From Thalassoglobus neptunius (GTDB lineage: Bacteria; Planctomycetota; Planctomycetia; Planctomycetales; Planctomycetaceae): DNA of 34,918 nt. The position numbers were made by a program, and so were the translations under genes. The stretch covers positions 1-34,918 of the forward strand of contig NZ_SIHI01000034.1 in NCBI RefSeq assembly GCF_007859735.1, written 5' to 3'. Below, piece after piece: positions 31,998 through 34,918 of the stretch. The stretch's first letter is position 1. Each line of letters begins with the position of its first letter. The notes beneath the pieces were generated by a model that saw only the letters and a program-made list of their open reading frames with translations, was not told the origin of the DNA and ran no database searches.

Positions 31998-33050
31998 ATG
32001 GTAAGTAAATACTGCCTGCTGGCATCAATCGCATTGTGCTTGATTAGCGATTCGGCTCATACGCAAGAGTTGCAACTTGAAACTGACGAAGGGAACATTG
32101 CTTCTCACGAAGATGCAGTCGTAGTTTGCTATTGTGGTAATGCGGGATGGCTTGTCAGTCAGCAGAATACAAATTCTTGCCTCAGGCAGCTTCCTCAGTT
32201 GGACGAGTTGATCCTCTTCGACAACGTCGTAACTGCACCGGAAATAAAATACATTTCGACACTCAACAAACTCAAGTCGCTGACCATCGGATATTCAGGA
32301 AGCCCGGTGTCACTGAACGGTGATTTTTCTCCACTATTGGGACTGAAGAATCTAGAGACACTTGAAATCTGCGTAAACAATTTATCACATCAACAACTCA
32401 TGACACTCGAAGGAATGAATTCATTGGAGTGCTTATGGATTTGTCCGGCCAATAATGTGTTTGAAGTGACAGACGAGTTTGCGGATTGCTTGATGACGTT
32501 TTCGAAACTTGAAGTGCTTCACATCGACTACGCAAATAGCCTTACCAACGATTTCGTAAAACGGATTTCCTCGTTGCAAAGGCTTACGCATCTAGATATT
32601 GCTTCAGTTCGATTTTCGGATAGAGCTCTTGAACTTGTCGCGACGATCCCCAATCTTCAGAGTCTGAGGATACGAAGTCCTCAGTTCACGAATCAAGGAA
32701 TTCATTTTTTAACGGAGTCTGTGACTATCGAATCACTTGACATCGATTCGAATAAGGTTTCCAAGGATATCTTGAAATCTCTAGCTGCAATGAAACAGCT
32801 TAAGAAGATTCATCTACCCATTAATGAGATGAGTGCCATAGACTTCAAGTATGTGTCAGAATTGGAGTCTCTTGAGGTTTTGTCGATACCAGACGCTCAT
32901 TTTCATGATGACGCGTTGGTAGTATTGTCGGGCCATCGTTCGATCCGTGAATTGATCATTGATCGTGCCGACCTCACGAAAGAGTCGCTCCAAGTGTTTG
33001 CCTCACTTCCTAATCTTGAAAAAGTCTCTATAAAATCGTCTCAAAAGTAG
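31998..33050 (+). CDS. secreted leucine-rich-repeat protein
   Basis: The 350-residue product has an N-terminal signal peptide (MVSKYCLLASIALCLISDSAH, cleavage near residues 20-23) and about eleven leucine-rich repeats of about 23-25 residues with patterns like LQRLTHLDIASVRFSDRALELVATI and LEVLSIPDAHFHDDALVVLSG. The Asp-rich second half of each repeat (xxFSDxAL) suits the cysteine-containing/plant-type LRR subclass common in Planctomycetota. LRR horseshoes bind proteins. AAAGG precedes the start in a run of eight or more A bases. The gene is AT-rich like the Rhs tip and stands between the orphan cassette and the next glycosyltransferase, so it may be part of the same mobile cargo. No enzymatic motif is present. 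Confidence 0.8.
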   Translation: MVSKYCLLASIALCLISDSAHTQELQLETDEGNIASHEDAVVVCYCGNAGWLVSQQNTNSCLRQLPQLDELILFDNVVTAPEIKYISTLNKLKSLTIGYSGSPVSLNGDFSPLLGLKNLETLEICVNNLSHQQLMTLEGMNSLECLWICPANNVFEVTDEFADCLMTFSKLEVLHIDYANSLTNDFVKRISSLQRLTHLDIASVRFSDRALELVATIPNLQSLRIRSPQFTNQGIHFLTESVTIESLDIDSNKVSKDILKSLAAMKQLKKIHLPINEMSAIDFKYVSELESLEVLSIPDAHFHDDALVVLSGHRSIRELIIDRADLTKESLQVFASLPNLEKVSIKSSQK

Positions 33051-33056
33051 AGTGAC

Positions 33057-33145
33057 CTGATTGAATCAGTATCTCGGCTAATAGATCAATAAACTACGGT
33101 TGGTCAGACTGAGCCTGGCAATCACCAACCGCTCTTTACAAGAGC
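33057..33145 (+). terminator. cluster of three hairpins after the LRR gene
   Basis: Three inverted repeats follow the LRR stop codon: CTGATT/AATCAG around a G (33057-33069); CGGTTGGT/ACCAACCG with a 19-base loop (33097-33131); and GCTCTT/AAGAGC with a three-base loop (33131-33145). No long T-run follows any of them. A transcription end or mRNA-stabilising region is likely. The rest of the gap to 33328 shows nothing that I can support. Confidence 0.4.
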
Positions 33146-33328
33146 ATTCGTTACTCGAAAGCCATGGTTGTGGTGACTCCCAAGTTAACCGTCAATTGCG
33201 AATACGACACTGCCAAGAGTTGATCATAGTTAGTCGATGCGTATGACTTACAGTTGCTATGTCATCAGTCGATCGACGACGCTGGTGAAGAGCAAGCGTG
33301 AAAATAAGGGCCTACCCGAGATCGATCT

Positions 33329-34183
33329 ATGAACCTCCACGTCGTATCATGTCTGTTCAACCCTTCCAAGTCGAAAAGGATCATCGACAACTATCGGAGA
33401 TTCCGCAGGGCGCTCGGAGTTGATGTTCCTGTGAAGGTTGTCGAATTGATTTTCGATGACGATTTACCCATTGATCCGAATGCGATACACGTGCGTGGTC
33501 GTCGTGGAGTTCATACGCTGTGGCAGAAGGAGCGGCTACTCAACATCGCAATGAATTCACTCTCGACTGATGTGGATGCCGTCGCATGGCTTGATAGTGA
33601 TGTCGTGTTGCAGGATGGCTGGTACGATCGAACATGTAGGCTTTTGAAATCGCATCCTATCGTACAGCCTTTCTCGAAAGCGCACTGGCTTGGTCCGGAA
33701 TGGGAAGTCAAGAAGACATTCGTAAGTTATTGTAGTGATCGGTTTGATCAGTCAAACAAGACCGAATTCCGTCATCCTGGCTTTGCCTGGGCGGCGCGCC
33801 GGGAAGTGCTGCCTGATGGGCTATTTGACTTGAATATTGTCGGCGAAGCAGATTCCTGGATGGCTCATACGTTTAGCGGAAAATTGCATATCGTCAGAAA
33901 ACAGAGATCTCCTCAATTCATATTGGATGCCTGGGAAGAATGGGCTGCTCTCGTTACTCAGCGAGTTCAAGGGAGTATCGGCGCCTGCAAAGATGAGCTG
34001 TTGCATCTCTATCACGGAGAGTACGCAGACCGTCAGTACAACAATAGAGGGGTATGGATGGTTCAGGCAAATCTTCAGGCAGATCAAGTCGTCCTCGACA
34101 ACAGTGGCCTGTACACGATTGTCGGTAACGAGACACTACGTAGAGCAATGATCGACTACTTTCCTGCCAGAAGAGATGGATAG
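33329..34183 (+). CDS. GT-A glycosyltransferase-like protein
   Basis: The 284-residue protein starts MNLHVVSCLFNPSKSKRIIDNYRRF, a GT-A beginning. The acid motif WLDSDVVL (about residues 88-95) is the metal and nucleotide-sugar site. The second half contains RHPGFAWAARREVL (about 148-161), like the galactosyltransferase family 7 C-terminal region, and a tail with LLHLYHGEYADRQYNNRGVW (His/Tyr/Arg-rich) that occurs in similar transferases. Substrate is unknown. The ribosome-binding site is weak. Its last 8 bases overlap the methyltransferase gene, and the pair continues the glycan theme to the right of the Rhs locus. Confidence 0.75.
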   Translation: MNLHVVSCLFNPSKSKRIIDNYRRFRRALGVDVPVKVVELIFDDDLPIDPNAIHVRGRRGVHTLWQKERLLNIAMNSLSTDVDAVAWLDSDVVLQDGWYDRTCRLLKSHPIVQPFSKAHWLGPEWEVKKTFVSYCSDRFDQSNKTEFRHPGFAWAARREVLPDGLFDLNIVGEADSWMAHTFSGKLHIVRKQRSPQFILDAWEEWAALVTQRVQGSIGACKDELLHLYHGEYADRQYNNRGVWMVQANLQADQVVLDNSGLYTIVGNETLRRAMIDYFPARRDG

Positions 34184-34799
34184 AAGATGTTCCCTTGACA
34201 TAAAGACTCCAAGTCCAATTTCCGCGAACCATTTGAATAGATTCAGTGATCCGGAGCGTTTCATGATCGATACCTATTGCTGGCAAGCAATTGATCGAAT
34301 TCCAGGGTACATGTCACGTCTAGAATGCGAATGGCTCGCTGGGATCGCAGCGACAGTCAACTCCTGGACTGAGCTGGGAGCATACTGCGGACGTTCGATG
34401 TTGTGTGTCGGTCTGCACCTTCCCAAAAAAGCAACACTGCAGGTGGTCGACATCTCACTTGGAACCGTGTCTCGAGCTGGTCAAACACTATTTACGACAT
34501 TCGTTGAACTTCGACAAAAAAGGCCTGACCTAAACATAGTTTTAGCCCGAATGGACTCAGTCGCTGCTGCTGAATTGCTGAAAGATAGTGAAGTCGTTTT
34601 CGTCGATGCCAATCACAACTACGAAAACGTCGTCAATGACATCACCGCTTGGCGGTCAAAGTGCAGAATTCTCTGTGGCCACGACTGGAACCAAAAAGAG
34701 TGGCCCACAGTTGTCAGAGCGGTTCGTAGATGCGTCCCGAACGTTTCCAATCCTACTGGCTCCATCTGGGTCGCCCCCACGACACGGGATCTGCGTTGA
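34176..34799 (+). CDS. class I SAM-dependent methyltransferase
   Basis: The 207-residue product resembles the Methyltransf_24 group. The glycine motif is WTELGAYCGRSMLCVG (about 65-80), followed by an acidic end of strand 2 (LQVVDISLG, about 88-96) and a conserved VVFVDANHNYENVVNDITAW segment with RILCGHDW afterwards. These enzymes methylate small molecules or sugars. The ATG at 34176 overlaps the previous gene by 8 bases; an in-frame ATG at 34263, preceded by GGAG, would remove 29 residues and start directly before the conserved part. Both are possible. A further gene begins three bases after the TGA. Confidence 0.7.
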   Translation: MDRRCSLDIKTPSPISANHLNRFSDPERFMIDTYCWQAIDRIPGYMSRLECEWLAGIAATVNSWTELGAYCGRSMLCVGLHLPKKATLQVVDISLGTVSRAGQTLFTTFVELRQKRPDLNIVLARMDSVAAAELLKDSEVVFVDANHNYENVVNDITAWRSKCRILCGHDWNQKEWPTVVRAVRRCVPNVSNPTGSIWVAPTTRDLR

Positions 34800-34801
34800 C
34801 A

Positions 34802-34918
34802 ATGTTCACAGCGAAGAATCCAAACTATGGTTGGCAGAAAGACCGAGAGGAACTTCGCACTCTGATGAAGGCAAATTACGGCCTCGAATCCTTGGGTAAT
34901 GACTCTATGTGTAGCCGC
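34802..34918 (+). CDS. start of an unidentified gene, cut by the window edge
   Basis: An open frame of 39 codons begins with ATG (MFTAKNPNYGWQKDREELRT) and is uninterrupted to the end of the window. No family is recognised from so little. It begins 3 bases after the methyltransferase stop codon, so it is likely the next gene of the same operon. Confidence 0.45.
   Translation, partial: MFTAKNPNYGWQKDREELRTLMKANYGLESLGNDSMCSR

Overview
The window reads as bacterial chromosome, most likely from a member of the Planctomycetota. This is an inference from three things: the very long YD-repeat (Rhs) protein built of near-perfect 21-residue units, the secreted leucine-rich-repeat protein, and the mix of phage genes with Sec-signal-peptide proteins. 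Almost all genes are on the + strand; the only confident minus-strand gene is a small ribbon-helix-helix protein at the left end. No rRNA, tRNA, CRISPR array, transposase or integrase was seen.

Left half (about 0.3-15.0 kb): a phage-like block, GC-richer and tightly packed. In order it holds a divergent ribbon-helix-helix regulator, a circularly permuted NlpC/P60-type hydrolase, an acidic coiled-coil protein, a small secreted protein, a matrixin metalloprotease with a cysteine-switch-like propeptide, a membrane protein, a Gam-like DNA-end-binding protein, a small membrane protein, terminase small and large subunits, a small zinc-ribbon protein, a 1343-residue secreted LamG/beta-helix protein, another small secreted protein, a helix-turn-helix protein, a tiny hydrophilic protein and a lambda-type portal protein. 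The portal stops abruptly in the middle of its conserved domain and no capsid, protease or tail genes follow, so the block looks like a prophage remnant cut at about 14.96 kb, or a domesticated packaging module. The block also contains several strong palindromes, including an elaborate nested inverted repeat at 4808-4880.

Middle (15.5-25.2 kb): a glycan-modification cluster. It has a GT-B glycosyltransferase, a GT4 glycosyltransferase, a 1365-residue protein combining a CgeB-like glycosyltransferase, a SAM methyltransferase, two GT2 domains and TPRs, a NifU/IscU-like protein lacking the first ligand cysteine, a cysteine-rich protein, and a glycosyltransferase-sulfotransferase fusion. The last two share a cysteine module with identical spacing. 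The final four genes overlap or abut and run directly into the Rhs gene, so they probably form one operon.

Right part (25.2-34.9 kb): a split Rhs locus. The repeat shell (25220-29170) and the core plus variable tip (29245-31194) are separate genes, each with its own start. A four-helix membrane protein follows and is a candidate immunity protein. A truncated second copy of the start of the core gene comes next, then a secreted LRR protein. A further glycosyltransferase, a methyltransferase and the start of another gene close the window. The simplest joint reading is a surface-glycan/sulfation cluster that surrounds, and may modify, a cysteine-rich Rhs surface protein with exchangeable C-terminal cassettes.
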